This document shows positions 1 to 9,902 of a DNA stretch of 41,081 nucleotides, one piece after another. The stretch covers positions 1 to 41,081 of the forward strand of contig SXND01000230.1 of assembly GCA_005777235.1 (NCBI GenBank). Reading direction: 5' to 3'. The DNA is from Pseudomonadota bacterium (GTDB lineage: Bacteria; Tectomicrobia; Entotheonellia; Entotheonellales; Entotheonellaceae). The position numbers were made by a program, and so were the translations under genes. Under the pieces are notes generated by a model. That model was not told the DNA's origin, did not search any database, and saw only the letters and a program-made list of their open reading frames with translations. Each line of letters starts with the position of its first letter. The first letter of the stretch is position 1.

Positions 1-132
1 GCGTGTCGGCTCGATGCACGGACCTATGCGAAAGGCCGCAGGATTTCCGACACGCAGCTGGCCGAGGTCAACCTTGTTCCTGAAGCGTTCCACGGGGAAT
101 GGAACTATACCATTCACCCCACAAACTCTTAA
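1..132 (+). CDS. ISAzo13-family transposase, C-terminal end (partial)
   Basis: The first reading frame from base 1 is open to a TAA at 130-132 and gives 43 residues. They end in a VNL...AFHGEWNYTIHP pattern, which matches the C-terminal signature of ISAzo13-type DDE transposases (family knowledge: a conserved WNYTI.P near the C-terminus). The gene is cut by the left edge of the window, so the DDE catalytic core is not visible. The insertion-sequence end should lie in the AT-richer stretch just after the stop, about 133-200, but no terminal inverted repeat can be confirmed with only one end in view. The assignment rests on this short C-terminal match. Confidence 0.7.
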   Translation, partial: ACRLDARTYAKGRRISDTQLAEVNLVPEAFHGEWNYTIHPTNS

Positions 133-272
133 GAGAAATCAGATATGTTATTTACGGACAGGCCCTATGAGGTGTGTTTTTTTCGTGCGCAGTCGCTGTT
201 TGAACTTAGAAAACGGGAGACGGGATAGGCTGGCTCCTCGTCACATCGTCTTCCATGGTGCACGGTTGGATC

Positions 273-1025
273 TCATGCCGGTCTTGCGGCTGGGCTCTGG
301 GCCTCATGCTGCTCTGCCAGGCGCGTCGCGATGTGCTGTAAGTGTTCATAGGCGATATCACAGACGCGCCCAACCTTATCCCCGACAATCTGGAACTCGG
401 AATCGAGTAATTGTGCTCGCCAAAATTGTGCCAAGGGCTGCAGAAACCCCTGTGGTATCTCAAGCTTGCCCAAGGCCGCGGTGACGCTCCGGCGCACGGC
501 GGGGTCGGCAGCGGCAGGCATGGCACTCCCCACGTCGCCCAAGGCCAATCCTGCCTCCTCGTGCTTATGTGGATCATCAAAACAACGAAAGAGTTCTTCC
601 AGGATACGCTTGCCGTCCACTGTCGGCATGGCATAGGCAAAAAGGGCAACGACTTCTTGTTGTTGCGGCTCGTAGGGGGTGGTGCGTCAGAGCGCGATGA
701 GTACATCAATGAGTCTTTGTCGTAGATCATCGTCCACACCGAGCTGGCCAGTATCGCAGAGACAGCGCACCGCGAAGAGCAGATCACGCTTGAGCACATC
801 TTCGAGCCAACTGCCAGCACTGCGGATGGCGCGCAGTAAGTCGCTGGTGAGGGCAGTGGCCAGATGCTCGAACAGGCGGCGGCGCAGCACTGGCGAATCC
901 ACCAGGACAAACAGCAGACGTGGACCATGGTTGAGCGGCAGCAGGCGCGTCAGGCGCGCCCAGTTCTCCTGGCCTGCTGGGGTGAGGATGACATAGACGG
1001 CAGAGGATACGCAGGATCGAGTGCT
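273..1025 (-). pseudogene. Decayed partner gene of the upstream ATPase (several lesions)
   Basis: Directly after the ATPase stop the same frame stays open for about 110 codons (STRSCVSS...DVLIAL), with no convincing ATG. It meets a TGA at 687-689, continues for about 30 plausible residues (QQQEVVALFAYA), and then shifts frame near 630 into a good 118-codon stretch (273-629) beginning at MPTVDGKRILEEL. Joined, these make a helical protein of about 250 residues, rich in L, R and D. I do not recognise the family with certainty. The position behind a STAND-like ATPase and patterns such as LFVLVDSPVLRRRL suggest a TPR-type partner. One stop, one frameshift and a missing start make a relic most likely. 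Sequencing error is less likely because the neighbouring ATPase also looks damaged. Confidence 0.5.
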
Positions 1026-2204
1026 TTAGACGCCGCTGGCTTCTTCCGGGTGCGCACGGGGAGCCTTCACATATCTGGCCGCCGCCTGGACGCACGGATG
1101 CAGCGCGGTCCAGGTCTCAGCATTGCGATATTTCAACACCAGCAGCAGGTTGACCAGGGCCCCGTCATGTGGACCGCCAGGCAAGCCGCCGGACTGCTTC
1201 ACATGGTCGAGCGGCGCAATGAAGTCTTGCTGGATGGTGCGATTATACAGGTCAACGAGATCCGCCACGGCCCGTTGGGCATGCGCGGTGGCAATGCGCT
1301 CGCCAAGATCACTGGCGGCATCACGGACCAGACGCAGAAAATCGCGGATGTGGCCGCCGCTGGCCAGCGCCAGGGTTTTGAGCACGCCACGGGCAAACAC
1401 CGAGGGAGCCACCCGGCGGGTGATGACTTCCTGCATTTTCGCTACAGTATGGCGATCCTCCGCGCCATTGTGATGGCGGACATGCGCCATCGGCATCAGC
1501 AGGGGTTTTTCAGGAAAGACTTGCCCAATGTTGGCGCTGCCCGTCAGGGCAAGCGGGAAGGCGTAGACGAGGTGGACGGTGGGGCGGCGCTCCGCCTCTT
1601 GCTTGATCTCATGCAAGCGCGTTGAGCCGGTCTTGACGAAGGCCTTGAGCACGGCCCTGGCTTTGGCAAAGAACGGCAGGCCAGCGCTGGCCTCCAGCTC
1701 AGTGGTCAGGCCAGCTTCCATCTCGGTGCGTTCGGTCTTCTTGGTCACCACCTGCGCCAGCCAGGCAATCGCCTGCTCGCGCAGGGCATCGGGGATATCT
1801 AGATGGTACGGCGCCTGGCTCAGTTGCTCATCAATCTGCCAGAGCATTTCCAGCAACACGACCCACCACTCGACCTGCTGTTTCTGTAGATCAAACTCCA
1901 GCCCTGCGTCAAAATACACCACACCAAAGCCCGCCTGGATGAGCAAGTCCTTGAGCCGGTACAGTTCGGTGGTTTTGCCGCAGCCGGTGGGGCGAGTGAG
2001 GAGGAAGCGCGCATAATCGCCAGTCGTGACGGACTCACGCTCCTGCAGCGTGATGAGAGCGCTCAGCGATGCAGCGACGTTGCGCGTGCCGCGCACGGCG
2101 TCGAGATCGACATAGCGCGCATCCCCATTAGGTAACACTTCGTCGAATTTGATGGCCAGATACGCCTCAGCCAGCGTCTGGGCAATGGCTCTGGTGGGTG
2201 GCAT
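1026..2204 (-). pseudogene. P-loop ATPase, probably inactive (no Walker B)
   Basis: The frame encodes 392 residues from an ATG at 2204, preceded by a TGGAGGT ribosome-binding site 6 nt away. The open frame reaches further upstream but has no coding look there. The protein resembles orphan STAND/AAA-like ATPases with the plan 'gYARFLLTG.TGCGKTTELYRLK'. Here the first glycine of the Walker A is arginine (RPTGCGKT, about residue 72). The usual stretch carrying Walker B, expected between EIKQEAERR (about 205) and VHLVYAFPLAL (about 212), is absent, as if about 50 residues had been deleted in frame. The distal helical part (ITRRV...GGHIRDFLRLVRDA) and the terminal W..LHP motif are kept. I read it as an in-frame-deleted relic. 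A noncanonical ATP-binding protein is the alternative. Confidence 0.6.
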
Positions 2205-2400
2205 GCGCAGACCTCCAGGAGCCGCGGGCACGAGAGTCCGCGGAAGTGTCGGGATGCAGCCCGACCTCCGATATCTTGAGAGGAGGATACCATGTCTTAT
2301 ACAAGAGATCATAGCGCTGGTCCACGCTGGTGTCAGCACCGCTGTCTCACTGGTGTCATCGCCAGGGCGCTGCTGGCTTTTCCTCCCCCAGTTTTTGCTG

Positions 2401-2406
2401 TATAGT
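2401..2406 (+). promoter_or_regulatory. Possible -10 box ahead of the PKD lipoprotein
   Basis: TATAGT lies 56 nt before the 2463 start. The -35 region about 17 nt upstream (TTTTCC) is poor, so only the -10 element is suggestive. The 2205-2462 gap otherwise holds the divergent start of the ATPase and nothing else recognisable. Confidence 0.3.
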
Positions 2407-2963
2407 CCCGCCTGGCCAGACCTTGAGGGCAGGAGACAGCGCGAGCAGAGGAGCGGCAGAATATGCGTGACACGCACTGGTGGAAGGGCATGCGACTGGT
2501 GCGCATCCTGAGTCTGGTTTTTCTGATGCTGGCAGGTTGCGGGGGGAGCAGCAGTCCTGGGGATAGCCCGGCCAGTAGCGGCACGAGTCGCCTGCTCCTG
2601 CGGGTGACGACGGCGGATCAGGGGAGTGCTGGTCAGACAACGCGTGCCGGCGCTTCTGGGCAGACGCGTCAGACCGGGGGACGGGCCACCCGTGTGCAGG
2701 TCGAAGTCCGTGGCGTGGGCATGCAGACGCCGGTAGTCGTCCAATGTCTGGTGACGGGCCCAACGACATCCCAGTGCCGCAGCACGGACACGCCGACCGC
2801 GTTGACGGTCGAGATCGAAATCGTGGTCCCCAGCGGACCGGAGCGCACCGTGACCGTGCAGGTCTTTGACGACGGCGAGACGCTCCTCCAGCAGGGTGTG
2901 ACCACCGTAGACGCTGTCCAGGCAACGCAGGTGGTCACAGTGGTGCTGCGCGCGGTGAACACG

Positions 2964-5900
2964 CCACCTGTGGCCGATGCCGGCGCCGATCAAACCGTGG
3001 CGGTGGGCACGACCGTCACGCTGCGTGGCACGGGTTCTAGTGATGCCGCCGGTAAGCCGCTGACCTTTGCCTGGACGTTGCTCCTGCGTCCGTCTGGCAG
3101 CCAGGCAGTCCTCAGCAATCCCAGCAGTGTTACCCCCACCTTTGTGGTGGATCGGCCCGGCACGTATATGGCCCAGCTGACCGTCGCCAATGACACGCTG
3201 GAGAGTCTGCCCGATGTGGTGACCGTGACCACCACCAACTCAGCTCCTGTGGCCAATGCCGGCCCGGCGCAGACCGTCAGCGTGGGCACGACGGTGACCT
3301 TGCAGGGGAATCAATCGAGCGATGTCGATGGCGATACCTTAACGTTGCAATGGATCTTGCTGTCTCGTCCGGCGACGAGCCAGGCGACGCTGACCAATCC
3401 CAACACGCTCAACCCAACGTTCGTGGTCGATCGCCGTGGCACGTATGTGGCGCAGCTCGCCGTGGGCGATGGCCAGATGACCAGTGTGCCAGCGACGGTG
3501 ACCATCAGCACCACCAACTCCGCCCCGGTGGCCAACGCTGATCCCAATCAGACCGTCGTGGTCGGGGCGACGGTGACGCTCGACGGTAGTGGCTCCAGTG
3601 ATGTGGACGGCGATGCCCTGACCTTTGCCTGGGCCTTGACCACCCGCCCAGCGGGTAGTCAGGCGACGCTCACCACTCCGGCCAGCGTCAACCCGACCTT
3701 TGTGGTGGACGAGCCCGGCATGTATGTGGCGCAGCTCACCGTCACGGACGCGTCGCGCACCAGCACGCCCGCCACCGTCACCGTGACGACCCGCAATTCC
3801 GCCCCCGTGGCCAACGCCGGCCCGCCCCAGAGCGTCAGCGTGGGCACAGTCGTCCGCCTCGATGGCCGCGCCTCCCGCGATCCCGATCATGACCCGCTGC
3901 GCTATACCTGGGCGCTCATTGTGCTCCCCCGGGCCAGCACGGCGACGCTCGCAACGCCCGATGCGGTGCAGCCGACCTTCACGGTGGATCGGCCCGGGGA
4001 CTACGTGGCGCAGCTCATCGTCAATGATGGTCTCTTGGACAGCCCCCCCGCCACCGTGACCATCAGTACCCTCAACTCCACCCCGGTGGCCAACGCCGGG
4101 GCCGATCAAGTGGTACGGTTCGGAGCCACCGTGGGCTTAGACGGGCGCGCCTCCAGCGATGCGGATCGGGATGCCCTGACCTTTGCCTGGTCCTTGACCA
4201 CCCGCCCAGCAGGCAGTAGCGCCACCCTAAACAACCCGACCAGCGCTACGCCAACGTTCATCGTCGATCGGCTGGGCACGTATGTGGCGCAACTCCTGAT
4301 CAATGACGGGACAACTGATAGCGCCCCCGACACCGTACAGATTGTGGTCCCAAACACGGCCCCAGTGGCCCATGCGGGCCCCGACCAGCTCGTGGACGCA
4401 CGGACCTCAGTGCTTCTCGACGGGCGCGCCAGCCTTGATGTCGATGGGGATGCCCTGACCTTCCGCTGGACGCAGACGCGTGGGCCAGGGGTCACGCTGG
4501 CGAATGCCACCACAGCGCAACCCACCTGCACAGCGCCAGAGGTCGCAGTCGATACCACGCTGACGTTTCAACTCGTGGTCAGCGACGGCCAGCTCGATAG
4601 CGCGCCGGACGTCGTGGACATCCTGGTACGCCAGGTCAACCAGGTGCCGGTGGCCAATGCCGGTCCTGATCAGGCGGTGCCGGTGGGGGCCACGGTGACG
4701 CTCGATGGGAGTCGCTCCAGTGACGGCAATGGCGACCCCCTGACCTTTGCCTGGACCTTGATCACCTCCCCAGGGGCGAGCAGTGCCACTTTGACCAACC
4801 CCACAAGCGTCCGGCCGACGTTCGTGGTCGACGTGTCTGGCACCTATGTCGCGCAGCTCACGGTGCATGATGGCACAGCCAGGAGCGCGCCGGATACAGT
4901 GCAGATTGTCACGACGAACTCGGCCCCAGTAGCCAATGCTGGGCCGGATCAGACCGCGCTGGTGGGAGCAACGGTGAGGCTCGATGGTCGTGCCTCCAGC
5001 GACAGCGATGGCACCCCGCTGACCTTTGCCTGGACTGTGACCACCCGCCCAGCCGGTAGCAGCGCTACCTTGACCAATCCCACGAGTGCCATGCCGACCT
5101 TTGGGGTGGATCGCGCTGGGACGTATGAGATGACATTGATTGTCAACGACGGCACAGAGGATAGCGCGCCGGACACGGTGCGGATTGTCACGACGAACTC
5201 GGCCCCAGTGGCCAATGCTGGGCCGTATCAGACCGCCATGGTGGGAGCAACGGTGAGGCTCGATGGTCGTGCCTCCAGCGATGTCGACGGCGATGCGCTG
5301 ACCTTCTCCTGGACCCTGGTGACCCGCCCCGCTGGTAGCAGTGCCACCTTGACGAACCCGACTGTCAACGACGGGGCGCTGGATAGCGTGCCTGCTACGG
5401 TGACGATCACCACCGGCAATTCGGCGCCGGTAGCCAATGCGGGCCCCGATCAAACAGCCCCGGTGGGAGCGAGCGACGGTGACGCTCGATGGTAGCGGAT
5501 CAAGTGATGTGGACGGCGATGCCGTGACCTTTGCCTGGACCTTGACCACCATCCCGCCAGGCAGCAGTGCCACCTTGACGGACCCGACTGGTGTTATGCC
5601 GACCTTTGTGCTGGATCATGCCGGTACGTATGAGGCACAGCTCATCGTCCATGACGGCACGGTGAATAGTGCGCCAGACACCGTGATGATTTCCACCACG
5701 AACTCAGCGCCGGTAGCCAATGCCGGACCGGATCAGATGGTAGATGTGGGTCTGACGGTGACGCTTGATGGCAATGATTCCAGCGACGTGGACGGCGACG
5801 TGCTGACCTTTGCCTGGGCTTTCACCACCATCCCCCCAGGCAGTGCGGCGACGCTCACCAACCCGACCTCCGCCACCCCGACGTTTGTGCCGGACGTGAT

Positions 5901-5980
5901 CGGGATGTATATGACGCAGCTCATCGTCCATGATGGCACAGTCGCCAGCACTCCGGATACGATGGTCATCACTACTGACG
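2964..5980 (+). repeat. Array of 11 PKD-like repeats (~279 bp period)
   Basis: Each unit starts at (A/T/V)PVA(N/D/H)A..DQ, with starts near 2964, 3243 and 3522 and onward at about 279 bp. Unit 9 (starting near 5205) lacks about 20 residues between TLTNP and TVNDG, an in-frame internal deletion at about 5361. Unit 10 carries the 4-bp frameshifting duplication. The 11th unit ends near 5975. Confidence 0.85.
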
Positions 5981-6849
5981 CCCCGAGCATCAGTCTCGCC
6001 CTGGTCAACACCACGGTGGTGGGCGTCGGACGTCCCGCCACTCTGCAAGCCACGCTGTCGACTCCCGCACCGGCTGGCGGTGTGACCATCACCGTGCGTA
6101 GTGACCAGCCCACGCTCCTCAGCATCACCGCGCCTGGGACGATCGTCATTCCGGCGGGCGGCACCACCGGCCAGGTGACGGTGAACGGCCTGGCGGCTGG
6201 CAGCGCCACCGTACGGGGCCATGCGCCAGGGTATACCGAGGGCACCCTGGCGGTCTCCGTGACGCTGAATCTCATCAGTCTCCCGGCGACGTTGAATGTG
6301 CCACTGGGGCAAACCGTCTCCGTGCCGGTGACGATTGCCCCCAACCCAGCCCCGGCTGGCGGTGTGGCAGTGAGCCTGGTGAGCAACAATACCTCTGCCG
6401 TCCAAGTCCTGACCCCGACGGTGACCATCCCGGCGGGCAGCCTGTCCGCCAATGGTACGGTGCGGGGGGCGGGCATTGGTATGGCCACCATCACCGGGAG
6501 CAATGCCAACTATGCCCCAGCCACCTCACAGGTGAGTACGACCGCCAATCTCAACATCGTGCAGACGAGTGCGACCGTCAACGGGAGCTTTACAGCGGAC
6601 ATTACCGTGCAAATCGAGAGTGCCGGCAGTCCGATTGCTGCCCCGGCGCCGGGGATCACGGTCACGCTGACTGCAGCCGATCCGGCGTGCGCCGTGCTCA
6701 CTTCGCCAGTCACTATCCTCACCGGTCAGGTGAATACGATCACAACCATCAGCGGCGGCACGGCATCCCGGCCCTGTAGCACCACAGTGACAGCGAGCGC
6801 CCCCAACATCGTGGCGGATACGGTCCCGGTGACCGTCAACCCCACGCCC

Positions 6850-9666
6850 GCCCTGACGCTGTCGCCCACCGTAGCCACTGTGGGCGCTGGCCTGCAGGAG
6901 TTCTGTTGCCAGGTGTTCCTCGGTGCGCCCGCTCCCGCCGGTGGTGTGCAGGTGCAGGTACAGAGTAGTAACGCCGGCACCGTACTGCTCGCCCCCGATG
7001 TCGCCACGGTGGGCACGTCCACGCTCACGCTGAGCCTTGCCGCGGGCAGTACGGTGAGTAACTTGTTTGTGGTGCAGGGCCTGGAGACGGCACCCAGCCT
7101 GCCCGCCACCGTCACGCTGACGGCCACCGCTCCGGGCTTTACCGCCGCTACCAGCGCTATCACCGTGGTCCAGCCGGGCCTGCGCCTGAGCGGCGGGCCG
7201 ACCAGCACTACGACTTTGTCGGCTGATACGCCGTTCGCCGTGGAAGTGGGGGTGCCCAATGCCCCGGCGAATACGGGCTTAAACAGCCTCCAAGCGGTAC
7301 GCGTTGGGGGGCCGACGCTGACGGTGACCGTGACCAACGCCATGGCCGGCGTCGCACAACTGACCACCAGCGCCGGGGTGGGCCAGAGTCGTACCGTGCA
7401 AATTGTACCAGAGAAGTTCAGCACCCCCCTTACGGTGGCCACGGGCGGGGTGGCCTTCGATCCGCTCACCGCGGGCGCCACCACCGTGCAGGCCACCATT
7501 CCCGGCTTCATCGCCACCACCGCCGCAACCGTCGTCGTGACGGTCACGGCGCCCGCCCTGACACTGTTTCCCACCGTAGCCACCGTGGGCGCCGGCCTGC
7601 AGGAGCTCTGTTGCCAGGTGTTCCTCGGTGCGCCCGCTCCTGCCGGTGGTGTGCAGGTACAGGTGCAGAGTAGTGACGTCGGCACCGTATTGCTCGCCCC
7701 GGACGGGGCCACGGTGGGCACGCCGACGCTCACGCTGAGCATTGCGGCCGGGGGAATGGTGAGTAACTTGTTCGTGATGCAGGGCCTGGAGACGGCACCC
7801 AGCCTGCCCGCCACCGTCACGCTGACGGCCACCGCTCCGGGCTTTACCGCCGCTACCAGCGCTATCACCGTGGTCCAGCCGGGCCTGCGCCTGAGCGGCG
7901 TGCCGACCAGTACCACGACTTTGGCGGCCGATACGCCGTTCCGCGTGCACGTGGGGGTGCCCAATGCCCCGGCGAATACCGGCTTAAACCTCGTCCAGGC
8001 GGTACGCGTTGGGGGGCCGACGCTGACGGCGACCGTGACCAACGCCACAGCCGGCGTGGCACAACTGACCACCGGCGCCGGCTCGGCCCAGAGTCGCACC
8101 GTGCAGCTTGGGCCCGGGCAGTTCAGCTCGCCGGCCACGGTGGCCACGGGTGGGGTGGCCTTCGATCCGCTCACCGCGGGCAGCACCACCGTGGAGGCCA
8201 CCATACCCGGCTTCATCGCCACCACTGCCGCGACCGCCGCCGTGACGGTCACAGCGTCCGCCCTGACACTGGCTCCCACCACCGTGACCGTGGGCGCTGG
8301 CCTGCAGGAACTCTGTTGCCGGGTGTTCCTCGATACGCCCGCTCCCGCCGGTGGTGTGCAGGTGCAGGTGCAGAGTGGGGACGCCGGCACCTTACTACTT
8401 GCCCCCGATGTCGGCACGGTGGGCACGCCCACCATGACGCTGACTATTGCTGCGGGAAACTCCGCCAGTAACTTCTTCTTCGTCCATGGCCTGGAGACGG
8501 CACCCAGCCTGCCTGCCACCGTCACGCTGACGGCCACCGCCCCGGGCTTCACCTCCGCCACCGGCGCCATTACCGTCGTATCGCCAGGCCTGCGCCTTCT
8601 CAGCGTGCCGATCAGCACCACCACTTTGTCGGCCGATACGCCGTTCCGCGTGCAAGTGGGGGTACCCAATGCTCCGACGAATACCACTGTGGGCGTGCAG
8701 GCGGTACGCGTTGGGGGGCCGACGCTGACGGCGACCGTGACCAACGCCATGGCCGGCGTCGCACAACTGACCACCAGCGTCGGCTCGGCTCAGAGTCGCA
8801 CCGTGCAGATTGGGCCCGGGCAGTCCAGCACCCCCCTCACGGTGGCTACGGGCGGGGTGGCCTTCGATCCGCTCACCGCGGGCACGACTGCAGTACGGGC
8901 GACCATTCCCGGCTTCATCGCCACCACCGCCGCGACCGTCGCCGTAACGGTCACGGCACCCGCCCTGACGCTGTCGCCCACCGTAGCCACTGTGGGCGCC
9001 GGCCTGCAGGAGCTCTGTTGCCGGGTGCTCCTCGGTGCGCCCGCCCCCGCCGGTGGTGTGCAGGTGCAGGTGCTTAGTAGTGACGCCGGCACCGTACTGC
9101 TCGCCCCGGACGGGGCCACGGTGGGCACGTCCACCCTGACGCTGACTATTGCCGCGGGAAACTCCGCCAGTAGCTTCTTCGTCGTCCAGGGCCTGGAGAC
9201 TGCACCTAGCCTGCCCGCCACCGTCACGCTGACGGCCACCGCCCCGGGCTTTATCGACACCACCAACGCTATCACCGTGGTCCAGCCGGGCTTGCGCCTG
9301 AGCGGCGTGCCCCCCAGCACTACGATGGGGTCAGCCGATACGCCGTTCCTCGTGCACGTGGGGGTGCCCAATGCCCCGGCGAATACCGGCTTAAACAGCC
9401 TCCAGGCGGTACGCGTTGGGGGGCCGACGCTGACGGCGACTGTAACCAACGCCGTGGCCGGCGTGGCACAACTGACCACCAGCGCCGGCTCGGCCCAGAG
9501 TCGCACCGTGCAGATTGGGCCCGGGCAGTTCAGCTCGCCGGCCACGGTGGCCACGGGCGGGGTGGCCTTCGATCCGCTCACCGCGGGCAGTACCACCGTG
9601 CAGGCCACCCTGCCCGGCTTCATCGCCACCACCGCCGCGACTGTGGGGGTGACGGTCACACCGTAA
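6850..9666 (+). repeat. Four tandem ~705-bp repeats (235 residues each)
   Basis: Units begin at ALTL.PT..TVGAGLQE near 6850, 7555, 8259 and 8963. Each has two Ig-like halves. The first half has an invariant adjacent Cys pair in LQE(L/F)CC(Q/R)V and the phrase PAPAGGVQVQV. The second half opens with a conserved ADTPF..VGVPNAP and closes with GFIATTAATV. DNA identity between units is high, so recent unequal recombination is likely and the copy number may be misassembled. Confidence 0.85.
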
Positions 9667-9773
9667 GGCAGCATGCGGACAGGAGTTGCACCATGGCAAC
9701 AGATCGTACGATGCGCCAACCATAGGCTGGGCGTGTGGAAGGGCGCTGAAGACTGCACAATGCGGGCTGAAGC

Positions 9774-9880
9774 CCCACCTCCCTGGTGGGTCGGTAGGGC
9801 TCGCCAGACAAGACACTGGGGTGAGACAGACTCCAAGATCTTGTCTGGCTACTTGGGAGGGGCGACCGGCTGGTCCCCCC
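9774..9880. terminator. Cluster of three hairpins between convergent genes
   Basis: The 236-bp gap between the lipoprotein stop (9666) and the convergent thiolase-like stop (9903) holds three inverted repeats. CCCACC/GGTGGG lies at 9774-9779/9785-9790. An 11-bp perfect arm pair GCCAGACAAGA lies at 9803-9813 and 9839-9849. A GACCGGCTGGTC core with G-run and C-run flanks lies at about 9856-9880. None has a T-run, so bidirectional termination is plausible but not proven. Confidence 0.45.
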
Positions 9881-9902
9881 TACGCACCGACAACAGAGAT
9901 AT

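Larger units (their letters stand above)
2463..9666 (+). pseudogene. Giant PKD/Ig-repeat lipoprotein, split by a 4-bp duplication
   Basis: Removing one copy of a tandem GAGC at 5467-5474 gives a single frame of 2399 residues. As written, the first part stops at 5493-5495 (1010 residues) and the rest continues in the next frame to 9666. The N-terminus has a lipoprotein signal peptide (ILSLVFLMLAGC, lipid Cys about residue 26; an alternative start at 2490 keeps it). After a Ser/Gly linker come 11 PKD-like repeats of about 93 residues with the core APVANAGPDQTV..G..V.LDG..SSD.DGD.LTF.W. Two further Ig-like domains follow (about 5980-6540), then four repeats of about 235 residues. Such proteins are anchored at the outer membrane and act as surface stalks or adhesins. 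No catalytic domain is visible. The ribosome-binding site is AGAGGAG. Because both sides of the lesion stay well conserved, either the inactivation is recent or the duplication is an assembly or phase-variation event. Confidence 0.85.

Noticed and set aside
2205..2993. Upstream extension of the ATPase frame
   Set aside because: It is antisense to the lipoprotein start, has no family similarity, and a good ribosome-binding site sits directly before ATG 2204.
5437..5500. Programmed ribosomal frameshift in the lipoprotein gene
   Set aside because: There is no slippery heptamer. The lesion is a simple tandem GAGC duplication absent from the sister repeats.
2669..9836. Long minus-strand frames through the PKD/Ig repeats
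   Set aside because: They are antisense to a strongly repetitive, GC-rich gene and mirror its repeat period. They have no ribosome-binding sites and no family motifs.
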